A stretch of 64,000 nucleotides of DNA, taken from positions 44,177-108,176 of the forward strand of contig ARYC01017131.1 in assembly GCA_000711775.1 (NCBI GenBank). The letters are read 5' to 3'. The position numbers were made by a program, and so were the translations under genes. The first letter of the stretch is position 1, and each line of letters starts with the position of its first letter. Shown here in pieces: positions 23,872 through 34,019 of the stretch. The notes below the pieces were generated by a model. That model did not search any database and was not told where the DNA came from. It saw nothing but the letters and a program-made list of their open reading frames with translations. Origin of the DNA: Oxytricha trifallax. Taxonomy: Eukaryota; Ciliophora; Spirotrichea; Sporadotrichida; Oxytrichidae.

Positions 23872-24694
23872 TAAAACCCCAAAACCTTTTTAGTAAGTTT
23901 TTATTTATTGAAAGTAGATATATGCAATTATATAGACTTAATTGACGAGGTGACTTTGTGATATTCTTCAAATCTACGACTTTTATTGGAAATTGAATTT
24001 ATTATTCGAAATTGAAATTAATTTTTGAATAAGTTTGAATTTAAATATATAACATAAACTACACTCTCTTTATTTTCTATAAAGAATATAATGAAGTACT
24101 TTATTAAAATTTATTTTTCAACTTTCAAATCATATATATCCAGACAAAACTATTTTTGATTTCATAATCATTAAGTTCCCTCTTTAAATTCATTTAATGA
24201 TAATGAGTTTCGAAACACAGCATAACTTTTTAAAGATAAGTTTTGATATTTGTTAAATTTAAAATAATAGTAGAAAAAAGAATATATTAAAATAAAAATA
24301 TTAAAAATATTTTAAAACAGAGATTTAAATTTCTGATTTTATTTCGTTTGAATTTACTATTTAAGTTATTATATTAATTGAGATTACAAATTATATTATA
24401 ATTTAACTTTAGAGTATTTAATTATTTTAGTTTAAAATAATACATTTTAAGTTTGTACAAAATTAAAATGATTGTATTTCTGAAAGAACAAAAAAATATT
24501 TTGGATCCTCTATTTTTTAAAAAAGTTAGGAATTTTGAAATGAAAAGAAAATTCAATGATTTAAGTAAAATTAAAAACAATTAAATGATTGAAGGTTATA
24601 AAGATTTTCCCTTGAATGAGAAAGAATCTAAATCGTAGCACCATTATAATAACTTAATTTCCATGCTAATTTATTAAGGGGTTTTGGGGTTTTA
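23872..24694. mobile_element. non-autonomous TBE-like element, 823 bp, ATT target duplication
   Basis: The left end TAAAACCCCAAAACC and the right end (reverse complement TAAAACCCCAAAACCCC) form telomere-like inverted termini. They are flanked by ATT at 23869-23871 and 24695-24697, the ANT target duplication typical of TBEs. The left subterminal region (TTTTTAGTAAGT.., ATTTATTGAAAGTAGA) resembles that of the complete TBE at 29885. No transposase is present inside; an open stretch near the right end (MKRKFNDLSKIKNNQMIEG) is of unknown meaning. Both terminal bases are T/A instead of the usual C/G. It looks like an internally deleted TBE relative. Confidence 0.75.
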
Positions 24695-26211
24695 ATTCTA
24701 ATAGTAACTCAAATTGATATTAAATAATTGTTAAAAATGAAGTCATTTATATTTATATTTGATATTTTATAAATATTATTTGATAACAACAAAAGCATAT
24801 GCGAAAAAAAATTGATTTGACTTAATTTATAATTGAAAAAGGAATTGGGAAAAAGAACGGAATTGTGAGTCATTCAGTCACATGCAGAAACAAGCTAATA
24901 TTTATGATTGTGGATTACCAAAACTATTGTACTTTTAATATAATTAACTATTAAAATTATAGAATAAAATAATTTTGGGGAAAAAACCCTCCTTTATTAA
25001 AGGTGTGGTTTTATAAAAATATTTTTTATATTTAACGAATTTTTTATATCTCATTATAATTTATTTGTATAGTACCATATTATTTTAAGAGAAGAACATT
25101 CCTTTTTCAAATTTATATTAGCAAAGCTCAAATGAATTTGTTATATTTTTGAATAAAATTTGCATTTATTTTTTAATAAGAAGAGTCATAATATGGAATT
25201 TTTAGAAATATTGTATTTTTATATTAAGAAGATACAATTTAATTTAAATTGTGGAAGTACTTTTAAAATAGGGTTGAAGAAAATTAACTGTCATTAATTT
25301 ATTTATTTTAATTTCCCCTGTTTTAATGTATTCTAATATTACATTTATTTAACTGAATTGAAAATAATTCATATATTAATATTACTGATATTGGATATTC
25401 TTAAAAATTTATGTTTAAATATGACCTTCAGCTTGAGAAATTAACAGAGGAAAATTTGGCAGTTGAATTAAAATATTATAATAAAAGTTAAATTATTCAA
25501 TTAATATGTTAATAAATCTCTCATTAATGAATATATTTAATTGTAATATTATAGAATTTCAATATTCTCCTGTCGAGTCTATGACTAGTTCTAAAAAGTA
25601 TGTAATATTACTATTATAATAATATAAAGTAATTTGTATTAAAACTTTTTTTTGTAAATTATTAATTGTATAGCATTTACATGATAATATCTTTTTTATT
25701 TTAACATTATATCTTCTATCTTTTATCATTATATTTATAGAGAATGAGCTCATTAAAAATTATAAATGGAAAATAAATAAAAAAGAAATTTTGGTAATTA
25801 TCAATTAAAATTATTTTTACTTCAATTAAACATTATATTATAATTATTAAAGATATGACCATTTATTTCTATCTGAAGCATAAATAAACACAAACAGCAT
25901 AATTAAAAGTATTATTTAATTTAAATGATAAAAATTGGCGAATTTATATTTCCTCAAATAAAATTGTAAATTGCAATACTAGAATCAAGCCAAGTCATTT
26001 TTTATGATACAATTAATTAGTAATGGGGTGTACTGCCATCAAGATAATTAAAAATTATTTTTAAATAATTTAAATCACTTATTTAGCGTCCATAGTTTAG
26101 CACTCTTAATAAAAATACTTATTTTTATTAGTTTGTATATTTCTTATGTGCAGTTTCTATGACAAAAATCTAGATGTATATAATAAAATGAATAATAATA
26201 TTTTTAATAGG

Positions 26212-26450
26212 TTTAGAAACTGATATTGTTTGAAGTTGATTTAGGAACATCAGAAAAAGGTAAACATAGTATGATTTTGTAGGAATATGCTTTTACCCCA
26301 AATTCTTTAAATGATACGAATTTGTGGAAAATTTCTAGACTTCCATATTCATAAAATTATTTAATTATAAACTTATTTACAAACATATTCTCTTAATTTT
26401 TAAATAATTCATAAAGTTGTTTTGATTTTAAAAATGTCTTTAAATTGTGA
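26212..26450 (+). CDS. possible coding patch in repeat copy A
   Basis: After a TTTTTAATAG acceptor-like sequence the frame reads QKLILFEVDLGTSEKGKHS, MILQEYAFTPNSLND and TNLWKISRLPYSQNYL, ending at TGA 26448-26450. The composition is less biased than the surrounding AT-rich DNA and looks like a real exon or MDS. I could not find its equivalent clearly in copy B, where the matching interval is diverged. No family is recognised. Confidence 0.35.
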
Positions 26451-27759
26451 AGCTTATATAATAAAAAAGATTGAGATTAAAAATTAATGCAAGATATTTG
26501 GTAGAATTAATTAATATGATCGATCAAGAAAGAAAAACTCAAAATTTTATTATTAGATCTATCTCTATATAAAAGTATCTAGTTCCAAATTTTAGAAAAT
26601 TAATTTTAGTAAAAATTTCATTTGAATCTTGGAATTAAGGGTAAAATATATTTTAAGTTACTATTAAAAATATATACTGATATTATTTAATGATATTTTA
26701 AATGTTTCATTAAATATGATTAAATTAAATGCGTTACAATAATAAATAATCATTTTATTTCAATGCAATAATTGAAATATTATTAAATAAGTGCAATTTA
26801 GCCAAAATTTAAATTTAAGTAATTGCTTCCCAAGCTATTATGATTGCATGACCTAATATGATGAGGAGCATTTGATTTTTATAAATACCATGATTGTGTA
26901 GGAAATATTAATTTTATTAATATTATATTTTCTAATACGACTTCTTAATAAGGTGAGTTAATTGAAAAATTAATGTATTATTGAGATATTATATATTATA
27001 ATTATTAGGCTTCAATCATTTTAAATTAAAAAATATAATTTAATTTATTGTAAAAAAAAATCTTTTCTTAATTATATTTGAAATGGAATATATCTCAGCA
27101 TTAGTATATAATTAGAGATGATTTTAAATAAAAATTAGAATTTAAAAAAATCTTAATTGATTTATGCTATATTTATAGGTTTATTGAATACTTATTATAT
27201 TAAATATTCAGATAATAAAATAGTTAGATTAAAATTGAAAAATGAAAAAGTGTTTGGCCAAATATTTTGCTTCATTGCTTAAGTTTTAACTAACAAAAAA
27301 AGATATTCTTTAATTATAGTTTTAATGAAGAAAGTTCTTATTTATATGTTTTAAGCTTGCTATATAAACATTAGCTGTTTTCTACAATCTGAATAATAAA
27401 ACTAATACACTTTAAAACTTAACCTGCTTTTACTCTTCTTGCTAATTTACACCGTCCATTTTAATTCTAATTACATTTATTTAAAGCGTTTTAAAGTTAC
27501 TACTGTAATAAAATAAGTATATTTTAACTTATTTATAATCAATAGACCTAAATGAAATTAAAAATATATATTTAGTATACTTGATAAATTTGATAATTCA
27601 CTTATTAATTAAGAAATTGCTTTATCAAGCAACTTGAATGGAAAGAATGCAGATTTATTAAAGAAGATTATAGTTTATGTTAAATTTTAATATGATATTG
27701 TTGATAAATTCCTAAACTATAGGCTAAATAATTGATAAAACATTAAATAAATATATTTA

Positions 27760-27928
27760 TCAAAAATTAAATTTGGAAGATATTTCAAATGACATGCAGT
27801 TCGAAGATTAAAATGAGAGAATGAAATAAATGATTCCAACTTTTTATAATGAAATAATATTATGGCCTTAAAATAAAAATAGATTTTATATAAGCGGGGT
27901 AGGATGGTTTGGTTTTGAAATTATTTGA
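27760..27928 (+). CDS. conserved C-terminal exon in repeat copy A
   Basis: The frame ending at TGA 27926-27928 closes with YNEIILWPQNKNRF and FYISGVGWFGFEII. Copy B at 36310-36412 ends the same way (YNEIILWHQNRKEF, FYISGVGWFTFKIL) with its stop at the same codon. Across the last 27 codons about 20 residues are identical, and most remaining base changes fall in third positions without changing the residue. This is the pattern of a sequence that has been under protein-level selection. The rest of the gene is not resolved. Confidence 0.5.
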
Positions 27929-29195
27929 AAAAATGATTTTAATATTTTATATAATTTGAGCTAAAATCTTTCAATACAATTTAAATATTGATCACAAATA
28001 TTTATCGTATATCAATATTAATTAAAAATTTTGATGAGAATTTGACAATAGCTTTAAGCTTATTTATATATTTTTAATAAAAAATTCCAATTAATTTAAT
28101 ATTTTTCTTAGTATAATGTGTTTAAGTAATGTTAGGGTTTTAATTTAGAATTTCTATAATATTATGTCTTTTATCTTTTTTAAATTTTGAATTAAAACTT
28201 AAATTAGCGAGGAATCAATATTTCTACGTTTTTTAAATTAACATATTTTAAATTTTGTATTCATTAATAAAGTTCTAAAAGAAACGTACAAATTGTATAT
28301 ATTTAATAGTTTTTAAGAAGGCAAATTAAATTAAAAAATTTGTTCATAAGTTTATTAAAATATTTTTATTAGCCTTTATCACTCATACTAACTAATCGCT
28401 AATTCAAGAAATATATAACCACTATTGGCTAAAAATATATGAACAACATTTGTTTTAAAAGTCGAAGAAAATAAAAAATGGATTTCTTTTTAAAATAATA
28501 TTCTCTTAATATGCAAAGATCATATTTCTATTGAAATAATACAACTTTATAAAATTTATTAATTTCATTAAATAATCGAGATAGTCAAAAAAATCTATAA
28601 TTACAAATTTATTGACATAAAAAATTATGAAAATAAAATTATACAATTTAAAGATAATGATATTTATAACTTAATATTAAATAATAATTTTATAATTTTA
28701 TAATTTTAAAAGTTCTTTACATTGTTATATTTTATCTGATTTATTTCTACAAACTAATAAAGTTGTTGAATAAATGAATATCCAGAATAAATGCCTTAAA
28801 ATCCATCTATAAAAATCTACCGAGTAAATTTCAAAAATAATTCATAATTTTTAGGTTAAAATTACTTGAATAAAACATAAATATATAAATAATTTAACCT
28901 TAGCTATTGAAACATTAGAATTTAGTTTTGATTTAACAAATATATTCTCATTGATAAAACAAATTATTAAAATAATAAAATAAATGAAGAATTTCTAAAA
29001 ATAGAGAAAAAAATCTACATTTTATTTAAAATTTAGAATTTTAAATTCTTCATCTATCTAATTATCTTTAAAATGTATATTTTTAATTGTATACAGTCAT
29101 TTTTTTATAAACTATTATTGAAAATCTTTTATAATTAATTAATTATAGTAGATCAAAATCAACTTTCATAAGAAATGAGCAAGAAATTAATTAGA
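27929..29195. other. AT-rich spacer between the two repeat copies
   Basis: This stretch contains mostly A/T runs. I see no protein-like frame with a conserved motif, no RNA gene and no inverted termini. It separates the conserved end of copy A from the conserved start of copy B. Confidence 0.5.
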
Positions 29196-29394
29196 AAAAT
29201 AAGTTTAATTAATAATATATTTATAAATGAAAAAATAACAAACTTAATAAAGCAAGTCCGACTAAATGCTAAAATCTCTACAGAGGAAGATAGTTTAAAG
29301 CCAAGCTGTTTTCTTTGAAATACTCTCATTTATAGAATAGAAAGATCTACTCAGATAATAAAATCTAAATAAGAAAATATATTCATAAATGATA

Positions 29395-29811
29395 TTGTTG
29401 GAATACATTCGATTTGGGAAAATGATTTATAATTTAATCAATTAATTTTCAAATTATTGGCAGTTAACTATATGGAAACCTAGACAATATGGTACTTGTT
29501 CGATAGAGAATTAAAATTAGCTGGACTTTACTATAGGCAGTATCCCTCTATCGCATTCCTGGACCTAGTTAATTTGACTTTAATTTTTGGCATTGAATTC
29601 AACTAAACAAATAACCAAAAATTAAAGTCAAATTAACTCGGTCCAGGAATGCGATAGAGGGATACTGCCTATAGTAAAGTCCAGCTAATTTTTAATTCTC
29701 TATGGAACAAGTACCTTATTGTCTAGGTTTCTATAAAGTTAACTGCCAATAATTTGAAAATTAATTGATTAAATTATTAATCATTTTCCCAAATCGAATG
29801 TATTCCAACAA
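29395..29811. mobile_element. 417-bp palindromic MITE with TA target duplication
   Basis: The element begins TTGTTGGAATACATTCG and ends with the reverse complement. Its arms are about 195 bp and nearly identical, with a loop of roughly 25 bases near 29592-29616. TA flanks both ends (29393-29394 and 29812-29813). Repeat copy A has the empty site AAATGATACCAAGG with a single TA. TA duplication is typical of Tc1/mariner-type transposition, so this is a non-autonomous foldback element of that kind. No coding capacity is visible. Confidence 0.85.
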
Positions 29812-29884
29812 TACCAAGGTTGATTTACTTAGCTAAATATATATTATTATTATAAGATATTAGCTCCTATTTAATCTGAAGAAT

Positions 29885-30023
29885 CAAAACCCCAAAACCC
29901 TTTCAGTAGTTTGATTGAGTTTTTTATTGATAAAAGTAGACTATTAGTGCATACTTTATTAGGGTTTTAATAGGGTTTATGTAGGGGTTTAATGTTTAAA
30001 TATTAGTATTTTAAGTGAGTATA
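29885..30023 (+). repeat. TBE left inverted terminal repeat, 139 bp
   Basis: The repeat starts with two telomere-like C4A4 units and ends ..TTTTAAGTGAGTATA. It matches the reverse complement of 33881-34019 across its length with one substitution near position 41. The transposase ATG overlaps its inner edge (30023). Its length exceeds the 78 bp I recall for the classical TBE1 terminal repeat. Confidence 0.85.
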
Positions 30024-31074
30024 TGCGAGGTTTGGGGTCAGTTTATGACAGTGAGTATATAGATTTATTGTTTAAGTTGCGATATGGATGTGATGAATAT
30101 AGTGAATAACTCAAGCCTGTTCTAAATTATACGTCTATAGCAAGGCTCCTCCATAAATCTCCAGCAACTGTGAGGTCTCACTGTCTATTAGCATTGAATT
30201 TAAAGAGATAGCATCTTAATTCTAAGCCTAAGATACCCTTAAAATTTTAGCAGCATCATATTGAATATCTTATTAATGATAAGACTCTTAAATACTGGGC
30301 TCATTTCTCTCTAGCCTATAGAGCTGTGATGTTTCATCGCCAATTTCCTGAGCTTCACATCTCTGCTTAATCTATAGCGAACATATATAAAAAGAATGGA
30401 ATTTCTTACAAGACAGTCAATCGCATTAAGAGAGTGATTGACTTTAATGTTCCATTTTATAAGGATAATTTAAATTATATATTCGATTAAATGCAGAGGG
30501 CTTAAGACCATAATATAAAGTTCATACACGCTGATGAGGCAGTATTTACATTTAATACCTTTATATCAAGGTCTTGGTATAAGAGGTATAGTAATATAGA
30601 AGTTTATGACTAAAAGGTTAAGGTTTAAACTCATGCAATTCTTGGAGGAATAAGTGAAGATAGTGGCCTCGAGACTTATGTTATTCACCCTCGTTCTATA
30701 AAGACTGAATAATATATTAAATTCTTGCAATAACTCAGAGAGATAAGTACGCTGACTAAGAAATTATTCTATTCGTTGATAACTTGTCAGTTCATAAAAC
30801 TAAAGACTCAAGGAAGGAATATGAAAGGCTAAATATAACACCTGTATTTAATGTTCCTTACAGCCCTTAGTTCAATGGAATTGAATTATATTGGGGGTTA
30901 TTGAAAGGTCATTATAAGAAATTGCTGCTCTACCATCTCATGCATGATTTAAAGATAGATACAGTCGATTTTATTAAGAGTGCTGCTAAGAGAGTCAGCG
31001 ATGATAAAGCTAAAGTATGCGCAAGAGAAGGGAGATTTTGTGTATATAAATAAGTTTTAGATTTAAACGAATGA
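30023..31074 (+). pseudogene. TBE transposase (42-kDa type), frameshifted
   Basis: The ATG at 30023 begins MRGLGSVYDSEYIDLLFKLR, followed by a helix-turn-helix-like N-terminal part. The IS630/Tc1-type catalytic core is recognisable: first Asp in KFIHADEAVFTFNTF, second Asp in ILFVDNLSVHKTK and Glu in YSPQFNGIELYWGLLK. Around 30736-30742 (CTCAGAGAGATAAG) two extra bases in a GA run shift the frame. The ATG frame then leaves the conserved path, and the second Asp and the Glu lie in the other frame, which ends at TGA 31072-31074. The second TBE (62563 onward) shows the uninterrupted reading LRDKYNDQEIILF at this place. The lesion should inactivate this copy unless it is a sequencing error. Confidence 0.88.
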
Positions 31075-31080
31075 ATAAGT

Positions 31081-31890
31081 TCACATAGTAAATTTGCCCG
31101 TAAAAGGATTTAGCTTCTCTTTCTTTTCTACATCTTAAGGCTTGCTTGGGCCTATGTTTCTTCTCTTAGTACCAGCTCCTGCATCTATGTTCATCTCTTC
31201 TGGCTTTCATAAATCTTTGAAGAGCCTCTTACTCAATTCATGTTTTACTTGAGATTCTCTCTCTGTTTAATTTGCGGCGCTCTTTCATCAAGTATATAGC
31301 AGTACCAGGTTTTTCTATAAAGTTAGAAGACTAAGCTTACTTAAGATGAAAGAATGCTTTGAAAGTTCCTACAGCCAAGCATCACTTATTTTAATACCTT
31401 GCTTCTCTTTTTCTTCAGGAGAGATGCTGTATCGTTTCTTATGAGCTTCATTTAAGTACTCAGGTTTCAGAGTTGCAAGAACACCAAAGAAGAAGTTTCT
31501 CTCTGGCAAATTATTAGAGAGCTGAAGCTTTGATGGAAAGTAGAGAGCTACGTCCGGATCACTCATAGCATCGTCATATAGGTTTGTTACTGATATTTCA
31601 GAGTAGTTAGGTATCTCTATTATCCTAACTTCATTAGACTTAAAAGCTTTTTTGACTTAACTCAGTAAGGCTTTTAAGAATGAGATTTTAGTTCCCTTTT
31701 AAGTCGGCAAGAACAATCCAACTATAATGGATTTATTAATCTTACTTAAGAACTTACCACGCTATACCAAATATCTATAAAGGTCCTCTTTACTTCGAAA
31801 TCTCCTATTAAATCTTGAAATTAAATTCTCTTCATAGCATCATTTATAGACTCCATCTTGCTTCCTCTTTCTAGAAATGCTAATGAAATT
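31081..31890 (-). pseudogene. TBE minus-strand gene (22-kDa type), damaged
   Basis: On the minus strand the frame reads RKRKQDGVYK, then an in-frame TGA (near 31846), then CYEENLISRFNRRF, SIIVGLFLPTQKGTKISFLK and MSDPDVALYFPSKLQLSNNL. It continues RNFFFGVLATLKPEYLNEAH and GIKISDAWL before losing phase. The C-terminal portion is picked up in other frames: SSNFIEKPGTAIYLMKERRK, then KRLFKDL-stop-KPEEMNIDAG, and finally GPSKPQDVEKKEKLNPF and TM before TGA 31081-31083. The second TBE has Gln at the KDL-stop position. The function of this TBE protein is not known. It converges on the transposase stop. Confidence 0.75.
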
Positions 31891-31919
31891 TTAAATTATG
31901 GATATCCATTCTAAGTTTA

Positions 31920-32300
31920 TTAAAATCTTACTACTAAATAGGGAGGACCTACTGGAGGTCAACCTTGAAAAGATATGCGGATAGGCATTCAAAAACTTGC
32001 TCCAAGTTTCACAGATTGATTTCTATTTTTATCAATCTCCATTAAATTGCTCCTAATAATGTTTAATTATTTTAGGAGGTCCTCCAAATTAAGTTCAAAC
32101 TTTATAAGGAGTTAAATTTAAGGTTAAAACTTAATTAGGAGCATATTAAATTAAAAAATGTTTAATAACTTTACCTCCAAATTAAATTCAAACTTGATTT
32201 GGAGGACCTCCTAGATAAACAAAACTTCATTAGGAGTATTTTAATTTACTAAAATGTATAAAATTCTCATAAAATATGTCACTTACAGTCTTTTATGGTT
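31920..32300. other. TBE internal spacer with inverted GGAGGTCCTCC motifs
   Basis: Between the two divergent TBE genes the motif AGGAGGTCCTCC and variants recur (near 31940-31960, 32076-32086 and 32200-32215) in both orientations, as do TTAGGAG/CTCCTAA units. A longer pair, CTCCAAATTAA(G/A)TTCAAACTT, occurs directly at about 32084 and 32176. This looks like a bidirectional regulatory or recombination region for the two genes, but that role is inferred from position only. Confidence 0.45.
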
Positions 32301-32415
32301 AGTTAATTTTCTTACCTCTAAGCAAAGAATCTACTAGAGTGTCTTATACTCTACTATAATAGTTTATCTCGGTAGATTTTATCATTATTATAATAAAATA
32401 TATCAGAAAACTAAA

Positions 32416-32972
32416 ATGAGCGCTAACCTTTTGACAAGAGCGGCATTACTTGGATCAAGTCAATAAAAGTTATCATTTAGCAACCAAGAAAAGTAGAGAC
32501 CAGAGACGCTTGTACTCATTGGGAGACTACCTATGACAGCTTTGGCCAGTCTAGCTTTGAGATTTAAATATAAGTTAAGAAGGAGGTTATCAAAGAAGCT
32601 GTGCAAATTTAGGAGGAGGTTAAACAACCCACTATAGAGCATTAATAAATACCAGCCAAAGTTGACTATTAATGCAAAGAATGCAATAAAGTTTTCCCTT
32701 ACAAGTCAACTTATAAGAGACACTAGAGAGATATACACAACGATATGCCAAGGTTATATCTCAAGCATTAAAAGAAAGATGGGAAGTATGTCTGTGAGTT
32801 CTGTGAGAAGCCATATTCTAATACTAGAGATCTCAAAGTGCACTTAAAGAAAAAGCACAATTAAAGTTTTGTCTTTATTCATGAAGCTACTGGTAATAAA
32901 TTCCTTTAAAGAGAAGATCAAGAAACTCAGTGGAGTCTCTTAGAATTGAAGTCTAGAAGTAAGTTAAAATGA
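32416..32972 (+). pseudogene. TBE zinc-finger region of the 57-kDa-type gene, frameshifted
   Basis: The ATG at 32416 starts MSANLLTRAALLGSSQQKLS. A phase change around 32495-32530 is needed to reach the conserved frame with YDSFGQSSFEIQIQVKKEV. Two C2H2 fingers then follow: CKECNKVFPYKSTYKRHQRD..H and CEFCEKPYSNTRDLKVHLKKKH. The frame stops at TGA 32970-32972, which overlaps the ATG of the kinase frame by ATGA. In described TBEs the zinc fingers and the kinase belong to one protein. The fingers would bind nucleic acid; their target is unknown. Confidence 0.75.
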
Positions 32973-33840
32973 GCAAAGCAGTCAAGAACTATCCAGTCTC
33001 TTAGATCAATAAAATCATGATTAAAATAGAGGCAATGAAGATTCCTATATTAAAAATCATTGACTTAGATTCTTGCCTAGAAAGATATCTCACTCTTGAA
33101 GATAAAATAGAGAAGAGAGTCATTACAGATGAATAATATGCTTATAAGATATATCCTTTCAATTAATTCCTTGCTGATGACAATTTCCAAATGAAATTTG
33201 CTAATAAATATTATGCTCTTTAAAAGGCAAAGTTAAATGAGTGCAGGCATATCATCTAGCTCGATGCTATTTTACTTGGTAAAGATCATGTAGCCTTCAG
33301 GCTACCTTTGCTTGAAATGACTTACAGAGAATACTTATCTGACAATAGATGTCAGAGAAAAAATAGCTAGATAGTATAGCAGATAGTTGAGGGGATTGAA
33401 GAGCTTCACAAGCTAGGTTATGTTCATAGAGACTTAAAGCCAGAGAACATCATGATGAACTTTCAGCCTCTTAGAGTATATATTATTGACTTCAACAGAC
33501 CTCAAAGAGTACAAGCCTCTGCATAAGAAAATGTATACGGCACTCCTGGATATTTCCCAGAGAGAGAGGATTGGAGAGATGGAGACACTTAATGGGATAT
33601 CTGGGCGCTAGCAGCAATAATAATAGAGAGCGAAATGCCAAGAAACAATTACTTTAGCTGCACAGGTGAGAGATTCTAAGCAGAGAATCAAACAATATCT
33701 AGATAAAAATAAAATAAATGGAAGTCTCAGAGAACTTGCATACTCAACTATTATCAAGCCAAGCTAAGAGAATTAACAAACAATAGAAACAATAAAACAT
33801 CAACTTAGAAGATAAAATTCAGAGAACTGCCACATGACTC
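32969..33840 (+). pseudogene. TBE kinase-like region of the 57-kDa-type gene
   Basis: Starting MSKAVKNYPVSQINKIMIKI at 32969, the frame shows a eukaryotic-type kinase fold. Visible pieces are FRLPLLEMTYREYLSDN, EGIEELHKLGYVHRDLKPEN, then VYIIDFNRPQR, YGTPGYFPEREDW and DTQWDIWALAAIIIESEMPR. HRDLKPEN is intact, but the DFG motif reads DFN, so magnesium binding and activity are uncertain. The frame has no TGA before it runs through the right terminal repeat and out of the element, which suggests a C-terminal frameshift near 33700-33840. Together with the finger region upstream it represents the TBE 57-kDa-type gene. Confidence 0.78.
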
Positions 33841-33880
33841 TAAGCTTATCTTGTGTAAAATATTTTAAAAACTCGCTTAT

Positions 33881-34019
33881 TATACTCACTTAAAATACTA
33901 ATATTTAAACATTAAACCCCTACATAAACCCTATTAAAACCCTAATAAAGTATGCACTAATAGTCTACTTTTATCAATCAAAAACTCAATCAAACTACTG
34001 AAAGGGTTTTGGGGTTTTG
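33881..34019 (-). repeat. TBE right inverted terminal repeat, 139 bp
   Basis: This is the reverse complement of 29885-30023, ending GGGTTTTGGGGTTTTG at 34019 and followed by the AAT target duplication. The near identity of the two arms over 139 bp means that the element is either young or its ends are homogenised. Confidence 0.85.

Larger units (their letters stand above)
22885..27928. repeat. long diverged repeat, copy A
   Basis: Blocks of this region recur in the same order at 29196-36412 (copy B). The first ~260 bp are nearly identical between copies (22885-23143 against 29196-29884 without its insertion). Later blocks are more diverged but collinear: around 24860 with 34490, 25409 with 35027, 25556 with 35158 and 27830 with 36310. 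The later blocks match better as protein than as DNA, for example HSVTC(R/K)NKLIFMIV and a shared C-terminus FYISGVGWF. Copy A carries the TBE-like insertion at 23872-24694, absent from copy B. The nature of the family (germline-limited gene, old transposon, or duplicated gene) is open. Confidence 0.7.
29885..34019. mobile_element. complete telomere-bearing element (TBE), 4135 bp
   Basis: The element begins CAAAACCCCAAAACCC and ends with the complementary GGGTTTTGGGGTTTTG. The inverted repeats are 139 bp (29885-30023 and 33881-34019) with one mismatch seen. AAT flanks both ends (29882-29884 and 34020-34022); the empty site GAAGAATATTGGG with one AAT is present in repeat copy A near 23137-23149. 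Inside are a DDE transposase gene (+), a second gene on the minus strand, and a zinc-finger plus kinase region (+), the known TBE gene set (42, 22 and 57 kDa). TBEs are cut out of the developing macronucleus and their transposases take part in DNA elimination. All three genes of this copy carry lesions. Confidence 0.95.

Noticed and set aside
24975..25015. TTTTGGGGAAAAAACCCTCC as a transposon terminus
   Set aside because: No second end and no target duplication found; the short palindromic look is compatible with chance.
28125..28145. GTTAGGGTTTTAATTT as a telomere or transposon end
   Set aside because: It lacks the C4A4/G4T4 repeat, has no inverted partner and no ANT duplication.
22464..29195. 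Very long open frames in all directions in the AT-rich block
   Set aside because: With TGA as the only stop, A/T-rich DNA stays open by chance for hundreds of codons. I kept only stretches with matching protein in the other repeat copy or with clearly less biased composition.
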